Source: JBGUXS01 sp045118155 | GTDB lineage: Bacteria > Pseudomonadota > Alphaproteobacteria > CAAHEQ01 > UBA3637 | Length of the DNA: 64,000 bases | Direction: 5' to 3' | Assembly (NCBI GenBank): GCA_045118155.1 | Contig: JBGUXS010000078.1 | Location: 1-64,000 of the forward strand | Shown: positions 54,248 to 63,596 of the stretch, piece by piece | Layout of the letters: every line of letters begins with the position of its first letter | Numbering within the stretch: the first letter of the stretch is position 1 | Translations under genes and position numbers: made by a program | The notes under the pieces: generated by a model | What the model saw: only the letters and a program-made list of their open reading frames with translations | The model's database searches: none | Told to the model about the DNA's origin: nothing

Positions 54248-56679
54248 ATCAAACAGATGTTTTCGCCCTTATTTTACAAAATGCTTCCTCTACGGGGTTA
54301 CTTATTGCCTTGTTAGGAGTATTAGCACTTGTTTTTGTCATGGTTGTATTTGTGACCTCCTTAGGAAATATGTTACTTCCCAAACCAAAAGAAACCCTTG
54401 TTTCTGATTTTCTTCCTTTTTCAAGGCTAGACCCAGATGGTGCCACCATTTACATGCGTAATGGTACTTTGGCTCGTGTTTTTGAATTAACAGGAACGGA
54501 TACCACTTTAGCAAGTGATATTGAACGTAAAGCCTTAATGGAAAAACGGCAACAATGGATTGATTCACTAAGTGAATTAGAAATTATTTGCAGGGTTATT
54601 ACGATTCGTGAAAAAATTCCTTTAGCCGAAGAAACACTACATCCAGATAATCCTTTGCTCAATAAAGTGTCAGAACTTTGGTTGAACAGTTTACACCGTA
54701 TTTTCAGAAACAAACATTACCTAATTCTTTCCGTTAATGATCGTAAGGATGCCATTAATGATTTAATTCAGGCAACAAATGCGACTCTTTCTATTTTAGA
54801 TGTTTATCATCCTATTCTTATTTCTGAAAAAACCCCAGATAAACATCAAGACAAAAGCCCCTTTTGGGTTTTTTCACAACTTGTCAGCCCCGTATCAAAC
54901 CCCAAACCCATTGTAGGCTTTGAAAAAGGGGAAGAACTTAATTCCTTTTTAACGTCTGACTATATCCACTTCACAAAAGATGAAGGGATTATCCGTTTCT
55001 TTTCTGGGGATAGGGAAAAATTAGCCATTTGTATCGGTATTCGTAAGCCTGGGGATTTCATGGATGAACAAATGGTTGCCCGTATTTTAGGAATTGATTG
55101 TGAAGTTGTTATTACACACAATATCCATGCTATTCCAAAAGCAAAAGGAAACCTGTTAATGATTCAACAACGCCGTATGGCTTACTTAACAAGTTTTTCT
55201 GAAAGTGTACGTTCCCAATATAATACCGCCATGCAATTAATGGATCCTTCTGATATTAATTCACAAACCCTTAATGAATATTCTATGTCTATTATGGTTT
55301 ATGGGGAATCTAAGGAAGAACTTGTTTTTGGACAACAGGAAGTTGAAAAAATATGCCGACTTTACGGGGTGACCCCTGTGCGAGAAGGTTGGATTACTCA
55401 AGCTGTTTTCTTTTCTCAAATTCCCTCTTATGAAGTATATCCACGTACATACTTGTATTTATCGCGGGTAGTGGCGTGTTCCATTTGCATGGATAAAACA
55501 ACTGAAGGCCGGCAAAAATCTGATTGGGGGCCTGTGCCTATTTCTTACTTCCGGACTATTACGGGGACCCCTTACGCTTTCCAATTTCATGTAACAGAAG
55601 AACCCTATGCTGTGGCACATACAGCCCTTATTGGTCCAACGGGACAAGGGAAAACAACCTTATTTTCATTTTTAGCAGGCCAATCTTCCCGTATTCCAGA
55701 TTTACGGACTTATTTCTTTGACCGTAACAATGGGGCCAAAGTTTTTGCTTTATTACAAGGGGCTCCTTATGTGCGGTTTGATGGGGGGGACAATGCTGTT
55801 GCCTTAAATCCTTTCTTTATGCCAGATTCCCCTGAAAACAGGGCATTTTTACGATCTTGGTTACGCTCTATTACTGGCTGTACAGATGCTTTTTCCGAAG
55901 AAGAAATTGCCCGAGCCGTTACAACAGCTTATGACTATTTAAAACCAGAAGAACGTCTTTTGAAGAACTTGTATAAAAGCTCTTTTTCCTTAAACGGAGA
56001 TATGCGCCGTGAACTAAAACGTTGGGTCAGTGATGATCAATATGGTCGGATCTTTAATGCCGAAGAAGATAAATTAGATATTGATAACCGCTATACTGGT
56101 TTTGATTTTACGCATATTTTCCAAGATGGGACGTTGGCTCCTGCTGTCATCAGTTATATCATGTACCGCATTCATGAATTAGCTAGTTTAAAAGGGACCC
56201 CCTCGTTAGTGATGATTGATGAAACGGCCCCTATGTTAGAACATCCTATGTTCCGAGACAATTTCATTGTAGGCCTTCGGGAAGGACGAAAGAAACGACA
56301 AGCATTCTTATGTGCTTTCCAGCAACCTCGCTTTTTAGATGAAAACGGTTTAGGGGATGTGATTCGTGGCCAATGTCAAACCATTATTTTCTTTAGAAAT
56401 TTACAGGCAACCCCCGCGGATTATGAATCTTGGAATTTAACCCCAAGTGAACTAAACTTTATTCTAGGAAAAGAATTTATTGATCATAAATACGCCATCC
56501 TTGTCAAACGGCCCGCTGTTAATGAATCTGTTATCTTAGATATTAATTTGGGGGGATTAGGTCCCTACTTAAAAATTTATTCTTCTGGGAATAAAAATGT
56601 GGCCTTAGTTGAACGTCTTAGTCATGAACTAAAATATGCTAAAGATATCCTACAACAATATCTACAGTTATCTGATTAG
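54244..56679 (+). CDS. virB4: type IV secretion ATPase VirB4
   Basis: Energises pilus or channel assembly at the inner-membrane base. The 811-residue protein has a Walker A motif GPTGQGKT (about 463-470) and Walker B LVMIDE (about 654-659), and the C-terminal AFQQPRFLDE element of VirB4s. Residues about 17-45 form a hydrophobic helix, so an N-terminal membrane anchor precedes the family-typical part. No other vir gene follows. Its stop overlaps the opposing acpS stop by 4 nt (TTAG). Confidence 0.95.
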   Translation: MNQTDVFALILQNASSTGLLIALLGVLALVFVMVVFVTSLGNMLLPKPKETLVSDFLPFSRLDPDGATIYMRNGTLARVFELTGTDTTLASDIERKALMEKRQQWIDSLSELEIICRVITIREKIPLAEETLHPDNPLLNKVSELWLNSLHRIFRNKHYLILSVNDRKDAINDLIQATNATLSILDVYHPILISEKTPDKHQDKSPFWVFSQLVSPVSNPKPIVGFEKGEELNSFLTSDYIHFTKDEGIIRFFSGDREKLAICIGIRKPGDFMDEQMVARILGIDCEVVITHNIHAIPKAKGNLLMIQQRRMAYLTSFSESVRSQYNTAMQLMDPSDINSQTLNEYSMSIMVYGESKEELVFGQQEVEKICRLYGVTPVREGWITQAVFFSQIPSYEVYPRTYLYLSRVVACSICMDKTTEGRQKSDWGPVPISYFRTITGTPYAFQFHVTEEPYAVAHTALIGPTGQGKTTLFSFLAGQSSRIPDLRTYFFDRNNGAKVFALLQGAPYVRFDGGDNAVALNPFFMPDSPENRAFLRSWLRSITGCTDAFSEEEIARAVTTAYDYLKPEERLLKNLYKSSFSLNGDMRRELKRWVSDDQYGRIFNAEEDKLDIDNRYTGFDFTHIFQDGTLAPAVISYIMYRIHELASLKGTPSLVMIDETAPMLEHPMFRDNFIVGLREGRKKRQAFLCAFQQPRFLDENGLGDVIRGQCQTIIFFRNLQATPADYESWNLTPSELNFILGKEFIDHKYAILVKRPAVNESVILDINLGGLGPYLKIYSSGNKNVALVERLSHELKYAKDILQQYLQLSD

Positions 56680-57059
56680 CATTCAATAACAACAAACGCC
56701 ATAGCTTGTTTATCATCACTCAAAGAAATATGTAGATAACTATTGGGGTAAGATTCTAAAAGTGTTTGTCGCGCTTTTTCAGAAAGCTTGATAATGGGCT
56801 TTCCATTATCCGTGTTTAAAATACTAATGTCTTGCCAAGAAAGCTTCATTCCAATTCCAACCCCTAAGGCCTTTGCAACCGCTTCTTTTCCTGCAAATCT
56901 TTTAGCATAAAATCTAACTTGCCTAGTATAAGATAACTCTTCTGCATACTGTCTTTCTTCGGGGGTAAATAAACGATGCAGCACTTTGTTTCCAAAGCGC
57001 TGCATTAAAAATTGCATTCGTTCTATTTCTAAGATATCTGTGCCGATACCTAAAATCAT
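56676..57059 (-). CDS. acpS: holo-[acyl-carrier-protein] synthase
   Basis: Adds 4'-phosphopantetheine to apo-ACP. 127 residues with the AcpS signature GIGTDILEIERM near 4-15, RFAGKEAVAKALGVGIG (about 54-70) and HISLSDDKQAMAFVVI at the end. The ribosome binding site is weak; it lies 8 nt after rpoZ and is presumably co-transcribed with it. Confidence 0.95.
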   Translation of the reverse strand: MILGIGTDILEIERMQFLMQRFGNKVLHRLFTPEERQYAEELSYTRQVRFYAKRFAGKEAVAKALGVGIGMKLSWQDISILNTDNGKPIIKLSEKARQTLLESYPNSYLHISLSDDKQAMAFVVIEC

Positions 57060-57067
57060 TGGGGTAT

Positions 57068-57418
57068 TTAAACCTCGTCCACAACTTGAAAGGAACCCGT
57101 TTCTGCAAGTTCCTCATCTGAATAAATGGCATCCCCCATCAATTCGGCATCCACAGCTTTCAATTCTTCTGCATCGGCTACACTTTCTTTAACCGGGGTA
57201 TAGCGTTGTAATTTATCCACCATTGTTTCGCGCACCGCATCCAAATCCACAGCCCCTTGTTCAATTTCACGTAAGGCTATCACTGTATTCTTATCACCAT
57301 CTTTTTCAACGGTTGGGGCAACCCCTAATCCCAAAGATTTCGCCCGGCCAACCGCCAAAACGACCAATTCAAATCTGTTAGGAACTTTTTTAACACATTC
57401 TTGAATACAAGCGTCCAT
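57068..57418 (-). CDS. rpoZ: DNA-directed RNA polymerase omega subunit
   Basis: 116 residues with the omega pattern: CVKKVPNRFELVVLAVGRAKSLG near 8-30 (cited in part) and a VIALREIEQGAVD stretch near 46-58. The C-terminal half is an acidic extension, as often in alphaproteobacteria. GGAGGA lies 5 nt before the ATG. Followed by acpS at 8 nt. Confidence 0.93.
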   Translation of the reverse strand: MDACIQECVKKVPNRFELVVLAVGRAKSLGLGVAPTVEKDGDKNTVIALREIEQGAVDLDAVRETMVDKLQRYTPVKESVADAEELKAVDAELMGDAIYSDEELAETGSFQVVDEV

Positions 57419-57438
57419 ATGTATCCTCCGCCTAAAAG

Positions 57439-57603
57439 TTATTTGACCTTCTTTTCTACAAATTCGACGTGTTTTCTGGCCTTACGGTCATATTTACGAA
57501 CTTTCATTTTTTCGGTTTTACGTGAACTTTTTTTCGTAACGTAAAACACACCTGTTCCAGCCGTACTTTCAAGTTTAATTTCAATTGTTGTTGGTTTTGC
57601 CAT
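57439..57603 (-). CDS. rpmG: 50S ribosomal protein L33
   Basis: A 54-residue protein (MAKPTTIEIKLESTAGTGVF, then YVTKKSSRKTEKM and KYDRKARKHVEFVEKKVK). Length and the VTKKSSR...KYDRKARKHV pattern are typical of L33. It lacks the zinc Cys pairs of some L33 copies. A clear promoter lies at 57640-57668; a single gene next to rpoZ. Confidence 0.95.
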   Translation of the reverse strand: MAKPTTIEIKLESTAGTGVFYVTKKSSRKTEKMKVRKYDRKARKHVEFVEKKVK

Positions 57604-57639
57604 ACTCTATACCCTTCCTTAAACATAAAATCTCTTGTT

Positions 57640-57668
57640 ATCATACTTAAAATTTTCTTAAAAGTCAA
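57640..57668 (-). promoter_or_regulatory. promoter of rpmG
   Basis: Minus-strand TTGACT (57668-57663), 17 nt, TATGAT (57645-57640), about 37 nt before rpmG. Confidence 0.7.
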
Positions 57669-57764
57669 GAAAAAAAGTAAAAAAGCGTTTTTTTTAAATT
57701 TTAATCACATTTTATGCTTGCTTTTCCCACAAAAAAAAGGTTGAATGATGCGCAGAGGAGAATT

Positions 57765-58505
57765 ATGAAAAAAATACTGTTGTGTCTTGGTCTTATACTA
57801 TCTCTTCCCCTGGGGGCAGAGGAGTTGTTTTGGACATTTGATAACACGGGAAAAGAATCCCCTGTTCCCCCTGATTGTGATGGGGTTTTTAACGAGGAAT
57901 TAGGACGTTTTGTTTTGCCAACCCCAGAAGAATTATATACGGCGGGGAATGCCTATTTCTTTAAAAGGGAAGATGAACAACGTAACGCAGGGTATTGTTT
58001 TGTGGCGGCTGCCTTACAGGGGCATTTGAACGCTCAGTACACACTCGCTCAGCTTTACAGCAAGGGGATGGTTTTGCCTAAGGATGATTTAGCCGCCTAT
58101 AAATGGGCTTTTATTGCGGGGTTGCAAGGACATAAAGCCGCTGAACGACTAGCGGTTTCTTTGGAACAATATCTAACAACTGAAGACATCATGAAGGCCA
58201 CAGATGAAGCTCAGGAATTTTTAAAAACGTTGCCGACGAAAACACAACAAACATTGGCGGGATTAGATGCTGAATTAGAAAGTAAGCAGGCCTATCTTGA
58301 TCAAATTTATGCTGATATTGATAACGAATTGAACATTACTTTACCCGAAGTTAAAATAGATGATTCTTTAAATCCTATTTTCCCGGATGAAGAAGAAACA
58401 GTGATTTCCAAAAAAGTCCCTACCGAAAAAAAAGCTGCAAAAACAAAACGGGAATCTGTTTTAAAGCCTCTTGATAACATCTTTACTCAAAAAGATCGGC
58501 CATGA
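57765..58505 (+). CDS. exported Sel1-repeat protein
   Basis: A 246-residue protein with a signal peptide (MKKILLCLGLILSLPLGA) and two Sel1-type repeats: AALQGHLNAQYTLAQLYSKG and DDLAAYKWAFIAGLQGHKAA (about 88-125). Sel1 repeats mediate protein contacts. The last 80 residues are Lys/Glu-rich. GGAGA lies just before the ATG at 57765; an ATG at 57714 lacks one. Overlaps the next gene by 4 nt. Confidence 0.78.
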   Translation: MKKILLCLGLILSLPLGAEELFWTFDNTGKESPVPPDCDGVFNEELGRFVLPTPEELYTAGNAYFFKREDEQRNAGYCFVAAALQGHLNAQYTLAQLYSKGMVLPKDDLAAYKWAFIAGLQGHKAAERLAVSLEQYLTTEDIMKATDEAQEFLKTLPTKTQQTLAGLDAELESKQAYLDQIYADIDNELNITLPEVKIDDSLNPIFPDEEETVISKKVPTEKKAAKTKRESVLKPLDNIFTQKDRP

Positions 58506-58834
58506 AGCGTTTTTTATTTACCTTATGTTTTTTTGTGCTTTCAAACGTATATGCTGATTTTTTACCTTTCACACAAGATATCCCTTTAATGCCCAATTTA
58601 GTTCTTCAAGAAGATTATTTATCTTTTGATACTCCCTCGGGGCAAATACTTAATTTATCGGCTAAAACACCCCTTCCTTGTCAAAAAGTTTTTGATTTTT
58701 ATTCCCAGACTTTACCCGCGTTGGGGTGGCAAGAAGAAAAAAAAGGATTTTTTAAAAGAAATGAAGATACTTTGTCCCTTTCCTGCAAAGCATCAACGGT
58801 CACTTTTGAAATAACATTTGAAAATCCTTCTTAA
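58502..58834 (+). CDS. small exported protein of unknown function
   Basis: A 110-residue protein with a signal peptide (MKRFLFTLCFFVLSNVYA). The mature part has one Cys pair region (PCQKVF and LSCKAS), with FDFYSQTLPALGWQEEKKGFF recalling small periplasmic domains that pair with other envelope proteins. Not recognised. Its ATG overlaps the previous stop (ATGA), so the two form an operon upstream of dnaE. Confidence 0.7.
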   Translation: MKRFLFTLCFFVLSNVYADFLPFTQDIPLMPNLVLQEDYLSFDTPSGQILNLSAKTPLPCQKVFDFYSQTLPALGWQEEKKGFFKRNEDTLSLSCKASTVTFEITFENPS

Positions 58835-58846
58835 TTCAGCTATACT
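58818..58846 (+). promoter_or_regulatory. promoter of dnaE
   Basis: TTGAAA (58818-58823), 17 nt, TATACT (58841-58846), about 25 nt before dnaE and overlapping the end of the small exported gene. Confidence 0.6.
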
Positions 58847-58870
58847 GTTTAGCGGAAGGAAGTAAGGTTA

Positions 58871-61800
58871 ATGATATCCCCCCCGTTTATTCATCTGCAC
58901 GTTCATACCGCATATTCTTTGTTAGAAGGGGCCATCAAAGTAGAACATCTTGTTGAAAAAACCGTCCAAGATGGTTTGCCGGCTGTTGCGATGACGGACA
59001 AGGGCAATGTCTTTGGGGCGATGGCTCTGGCTCACAGTGCAACCGATAGCGGGATTCAACCTATTTTGGGATGTGAATTACTCATTCGTTTAGACGACCC
59101 TACCCGTAAATTTGGAGAACCTCAATTTAAAAAACTTGTTGTGCTAGTCAAAAATGAAGAAGGCTATACCAGTATTCGCCATTTATTCAGAACCTATTAC
59201 ATGGGTCCTGGAAAAGAAGAAGTTCCCCATTTGACTCTAGATGAATTTATATCTCAACCCCAGGGGCTTATCGTGCTTACTGGGGGACCGGATGGATTAA
59301 TAAACACCTGCTTACTCAATAAATGGGATGAACAAGCTAAATCTATCTTAAAAACACTTCAAAATGCTTTTCCTAACCGTCTTTATATTGAATTGCAACG
59401 TCATGGGACCGAAGAAGAAATTAAAACTGAACCCTTGCTTTTACAATTAGCCCTAGATTTTAATTTACCGATTGTGGCAACAAATGAGCCTTTTTTTGAA
59501 GATGCGGCTATGTATGAAGCCCATGATGCTTACTTATGTATCGCCGATAAAACTTATGTTGTTGAACAAAACAGACGACGGGTAACTCCTGAACATTACT
59601 TAAAAACCGCCACCCAAATGACAGAACTTTTTTCGGATTTACCAGAGGCATTAGAAAATACCGTTAAAATTGCTCAGCAATGTTATTTCATGGCAACAAA
59701 AAAGAAACCCGCCTTCCCAATTTTTGATTGTGGGGAATACACCGAAGATGATTTATTAGATAAAAATGCCCACGAAGGGTTAAAATTACGGGTAGGGCAC
59801 TTACCCCCTGAAGAACAAAAAGTTTATTTTGATCGCTTAGAATATGAATTAGGCATTATTAAAAAAATGGGCTTTTCTGGTTATTTTTTAATCGTGGCTG
59901 ATTTTATTAACTGGTCAAAGAACAATGGTGTTCCCGTAGGACCAGGACGGGGATCTGGGGCTGGATCCGTTGTGGCATGGTCCATTAAAATTACAGGAAT
60001 CAACCCTTTAAGATTTCATCTGCTATTTGAACGTTTTTTAAACCCAGAACGGGTTTCTATGCCCGATTTTGATGTTGATTTTTGTCAGGAAAACCGTGAA
60101 AAAACAATTGAATACGTACAGAAAAAATACGGTTTTGATCATGTGGCTCAGATCATCACTTTTGGTAAATTACAGGCCAAAGCCGTCATTCGTGATGTCG
60201 GCCGCGTTTTACAAGTTCCGCATCCCGTTGTGGATAGATTAGCTAAATTGGTTCCCAACACATTAAACATTACCTTAAAAGAAGCGTTAGAAGTAGAACC
60301 AGAATTGCAAAAGCAAGCTGACGCTGATGAAATGATTGCGCATTTACTAAAGATTGCTTTGCAATTAGAAGGGCTTTATCGTAACACATCCACACATGCA
60401 GCTGGGGTTGTGATTGGGGATAAACCTTTGGAAGAAATTATCCCTATTTATAAGGACCCAAGTTCCGATATGCCCGTTACTCAGTATAATATGAAATACG
60501 TTGAAGATGCTAGCCTTATTAAATTTGACTTCTTAGGATTAAAAACACTGACAACTATTGCAAAAACAATGGGATTACTGGGGGACAAAGGCAATTTTAA
60601 TATTCAAGACCTTCCCTTAGACGACCCCGAAACCTATAAATTATTCAAGGCCGCTACAACGGTTGGTGTTTTCCAGTTAGAATCCGCAGGAATGCGCCAA
60701 ATTTTACGGGATATGCAACCTGATACGATTGAAGATATTATTGCCCTAATTTCTTTATTCCGACCAGGGCCAATGGACAATATCCCCACCTATATTGCCC
60801 GTAAAAAAGGCCTGGAAGAACCTGATTATATGCATCCAATGTTGGAATCCATTTTAAAAGAAACCTATGGAATTATGGTGTATCAGGAACAAGTCATGCA
60901 GATTTCCCAAAAGATGGCTGGATACACTTTGGGGGGGGCCGATTTACTACGCCGAGCCATGGGGAAAAAGAAAAAAGAAGAAATGGCAAAGCAACGAGAT
61001 ATTTTTATTGAAGGGGCTAAGAAAAACGGGGTTACCAAAGAAACAGCAGAAACCGTTTTTGATAAAATGGCCAAATTTGCAGAATATGGTTTTAACAAAT
61101 CTCACGCAGCGGCTTATGCCTATATTTCTTATCAAACGGCTTATTTGAAAGCCCATTATCCGGCTGAATTCATGGCAGCCACCATGACTTTAGATAAAAC
61201 AAACACGGATAAATTGGCGGTATTTAAAGCAGATATTACTAAATTTGGGGTAGAGGTTGTCTCCCCAGATATTAATTTATCTGAAGTTGATTTTTCTGTG
61301 AAAGATGGAAAAATTATCTATGCCCTCTCTGCGATTAAAAACGTCGGGGAAGCTGGGATGGCACAAATTGTAGAAGAACGTAAGAAAAATGGTCCTTTTA
61401 AATCTTTGCAAGATTTATTTTCTAGGGTAGATGCGTCTGCCTTCAATCGGCGCTATCTAGAACAAATGATTAAAGCCGGCGTATTTGATTCCTTACATAA
61501 TAACAGGGCTCAGCTTTTTAACAATATTGATAAAATGTTAGCCTATGCCACAGGAACAACAGAACAACGCAATTCTAGTCAAATTAGTTTATTCGGGGAA
61601 CAAACATTAGCGGAATTAAAGCTAGATCCTGCCACCTCATGGCCTATGTTAGAACAACTAGAGTATGAAAAAGAAGCGTTTGGTTTTTATCTTTCTCATC
61701 ACCCTTTGGATATGTATGAAGGTGTTTTTGAACGTTTAAGAATTGTCCCATCAACCGATATTGAATCAATGGTTCAAAATGTGGGGGCTATCTGCGTTAA

Positions 61801-62275
61801 TGTAGCTGGAATTGTCGCTGGTTTTAGGGAACGTATAAATCAAAAAGGGAAAAAATTTGCTTTTGTTTCTTTAGCCGATAAAAGCGGACTATTAGATATT
61901 GGTTGTTTCGCAGAAAGTTATGAACTGTACAAAGATTTATTAAAATCTGGAAAACCCGTTTTACTAACAATAACCGCGGATTACAATAAAGAAGGGAACG
62001 CTATTCGTTCTTCTGTTCAAAAGGTAGAATATTTAGAAGATGCTGTTTCTAAAACACATTCTGTTCTACTTATTCATTTGAATCAATCACAGGCTTTACC
62101 GGAAATAAAAAAAGTACTTTCCACTTTGGCACCTGGAAACAATGGGGTCTATTTTTTACTAGAAACACCTCTTGCCGATGTAGAAATCGGCCTTAAAGAA
62201 AAATACGCCATCCACACGGACACAATTGAAATTTTAAAGCGTATTCCCGGGATTTCAGAAATTCAAGCCGTCTAA
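58871..62275 (+). CDS. dnaE: DNA polymerase III alpha subunit
   Basis: Replicative DNA polymerase. 1134 residues: PHP domain with HLHVHTAYSLLEGA near 7-20, polymerase core with PDFDVDF (catalytic Asps, about 398-404) and KFDFLGLKTLT (third Asp, about 551), the GMRQILRDMQPD region, SLFRPGPMDNIP, a C-terminal OB fold (about 960-1050). Normal DnaE1 length. An eight-G tract (60931-60938) falls in a Gly-Gly-Ala codon run. Its stop overlaps the opposing DUF3126 gene by 4 nt. Confidence 0.98.
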   Translation: MISPPFIHLHVHTAYSLLEGAIKVEHLVEKTVQDGLPAVAMTDKGNVFGAMALAHSATDSGIQPILGCELLIRLDDPTRKFGEPQFKKLVVLVKNEEGYTSIRHLFRTYYMGPGKEEVPHLTLDEFISQPQGLIVLTGGPDGLINTCLLNKWDEQAKSILKTLQNAFPNRLYIELQRHGTEEEIKTEPLLLQLALDFNLPIVATNEPFFEDAAMYEAHDAYLCIADKTYVVEQNRRRVTPEHYLKTATQMTELFSDLPEALENTVKIAQQCYFMATKKKPAFPIFDCGEYTEDDLLDKNAHEGLKLRVGHLPPEEQKVYFDRLEYELGIIKKMGFSGYFLIVADFINWSKNNGVPVGPGRGSGAGSVVAWSIKITGINPLRFHLLFERFLNPERVSMPDFDVDFCQENREKTIEYVQKKYGFDHVAQIITFGKLQAKAVIRDVGRVLQVPHPVVDRLAKLVPNTLNITLKEALEVEPELQKQADADEMIAHLLKIALQLEGLYRNTSTHAAGVVIGDKPLEEIIPIYKDPSSDMPVTQYNMKYVEDASLIKFDFLGLKTLTTIAKTMGLLGDKGNFNIQDLPLDDPETYKLFKAATTVGVFQLESAGMRQILRDMQPDTIEDIIALISLFRPGPMDNIPTYIARKKGLEEPDYMHPMLESILKETYGIMVYQEQVMQISQKMAGYTLGGADLLRRAMGKKKKEEMAKQRDIFIEGAKKNGVTKETAETVFDKMAKFAEYGFNKSHAAAYAYISYQTAYLKAHYPAEFMAATMTLDKTNTDKLAVFKADITKFGVEVVSPDINLSEVDFSVKDGKIIYALSAIKNVGEAGMAQIVEERKKNGPFKSLQDLFSRVDASAFNRRYLEQMIKAGVFDSLHNNRAQLFNNIDKMLAYATGTTEQRNSSQISLFGEQTLAELKLDPATSWPMLEQLEYEKEAFGFYLSHHPLDMYEGVFERLRIVPSTDIESMVQNVGAICVNVAGIVAGFRERINQKGKKFAFVSLADKSGLLDIGCFAESYELYKDLLKSGKPVLLTITADYNKEGNAIRSSVQKVEYLEDAVSKTHSVLLIHLNQSQALPEIKKVLSTLAPGNNGVYFLLETPLADVEIGLKEKYAIHTDTIEILKRIPGISEIQAV

Positions 62276-62490
62276 AATTTTTCAATATCTTCCGGCAAAA
62301 TTGACATATTCCAATCATAGGAAATTTCCCCTTCGTCGTCATTTTTATAAATGACCCCTAGGAATTCTTTTCCTACAAACACCTCACTGGGGGAATCTTT
62401 TCCTTCTCCTTCTGTAACACGAATTTCAGGATTCCAAAACAGTTGTTGCAAATACGTTTGGACTTTTTCCATTTCTTGTGCAGTCATCAT
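62272..62490 (-). CDS. DUF3126 family small protein
   Basis: A 72-residue protein, the family's normal length, with the core LQQLFWNPEIRV and VFVGKEFLGVIYKNDDEGEISYDWNMSILPEDI (cited in part). DUF3126 is a small family mainly in alphaproteobacteria; function unknown. I choose the ATG at 62490, preceded by AGAAAGGA at 7 nt; a longer reading to 62550 adds residues outside the domain. Confidence 0.88.
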   Translation of the reverse strand: MMTAQEMEKVQTYLQQLFWNPEIRVTEGEGKDSPSEVFVGKEFLGVIYKNDDEGEISYDWNMSILPEDIEKF

Positions 62491-62535
62491 GTTTTTTTCC
62501 TTTCTATTTAAGGGCATTTGTATCATAATAGAAGA

Positions 62536-63492
62536 ATGATAAAAAAGCAAGTTTTTCGTGATAAAAATCCAAATCTAATTTCCATTGCTCCAATGTTAGA
62601 TTATACGGATACTTTTTTCCGCCTTTTTTTTAGGCATATTTGTGTTCATGCTATGCTTTATACAGAAATGCTTCCCATCGGGGCGGTTTTACATCAACCA
62701 CAAACTTTTTTAAAAGCCCAACGCACCCCTGGCCCATTAACGGCACAACTAGGGGGAAATAATCCGGGGGAACTTGCAGAATGTGCCTACCGGCTAGAAC
62801 AAGCGGGTTTTGATGGGGTCAATTTAAATGCAGGTTGTCCATCTGAACGGGTACAAGCAGGGTCTTTTGGGGCATCGTTAATGAAAACCCCAGAAGTTAT
62901 TGCTGATTGTTATCAAGCCATGGCGTCCAAAGTTAAGATCCCTGTATCTATTAAAACCCGTCTAGGATTCGTTGGGGAAGATTTAGCAGAAAAAACCCAA
63001 AATCTAACCAAAATTTTATATCAGGCAGGGTGTCGACACCTGATTTTTCACGCTAGACCCGCCGCTTTAAACAAATCCCCGAAAGAAAATCGGCAAAATT
63101 TACCCTTGCATTATGAAATTGTGTATAAAATCAAGGCAAAATATCCAGATTTATCTATCACGTTAAACGGCTCTATTTTATCAGACGAGGCCATTCATAC
63201 TCATTTACAGCATGTGGACGGCGTTATGATTGGCCGGTGGGCTTATGGGAATCCATATGCTTTAACAAGAATAGATAAGGATTATTTTGGGGATGATCAT
63301 CCCATTTTAAAACGAACAGAAATTTTAGAAAAAATGATACCTATTCTTGAAAAAGCCCCTGCTTTTTTAGAAGCCGCCAAAAGTATGATGGGATTGTTTC
63401 ACGGGACACCATATGCAAAAAAATACAAAAATGTTCTCATGGCACGGGATTTAGGCCTTTTAAAAGAATGGCTTACCACCATAAAAGAATGA
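62536..63492 (+). CDS. dusA: tRNA-dihydrouridine(20/20a) synthase
   Basis: Reduces uridine 20/20a in the tRNA D-loop using FMN and NADPH. The 318-residue protein has ISIAPMLDYTDTFFRLFFR near the start, NLNAGCPSERVQAGSFGASLM (catalytic Cys in NAGCPSE, about residue 102), KTRLGF, HARPAALN and NGSILS...GVMIGRWAYGNP. The ATG at 62536 is used; a TTG at 62518 has an AAGGG nearby and may be the real start. Confidence 0.93.
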   Translation: MIKKQVFRDKNPNLISIAPMLDYTDTFFRLFFRHICVHAMLYTEMLPIGAVLHQPQTFLKAQRTPGPLTAQLGGNNPGELAECAYRLEQAGFDGVNLNAGCPSERVQAGSFGASLMKTPEVIADCYQAMASKVKIPVSIKTRLGFVGEDLAEKTQNLTKILYQAGCRHLIFHARPAALNKSPKENRQNLPLHYEIVYKIKAKYPDLSITLNGSILSDEAIHTHLQHVDGVMIGRWAYGNPYALTRIDKDYFGDDHPILKRTEILEKMIPILEKAPAFLEAAKSMMGLFHGTPYAKKYKNVLMARDLGLLKEWLTTIKE

Positions 63493-63574
63493 AACATCAA
63501 CTTTCCGCGATTATAGGAAAAATATTGCGCAAAAAGGGGATATCCTCGCATAAATCATCGCTCACCCTATCCAT

Positions 63575-63596
63575 AAAAAATGCCCTATTTTGGGGC
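63575..63596 (-). terminator. Rho-independent terminator of the RNA candidate
   Basis: Minus-strand GCCC, loop, GGGC, then A and six Ts. The reverse direction has only a short T-run, which favours minus-strand transcription. Confidence 0.6.
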
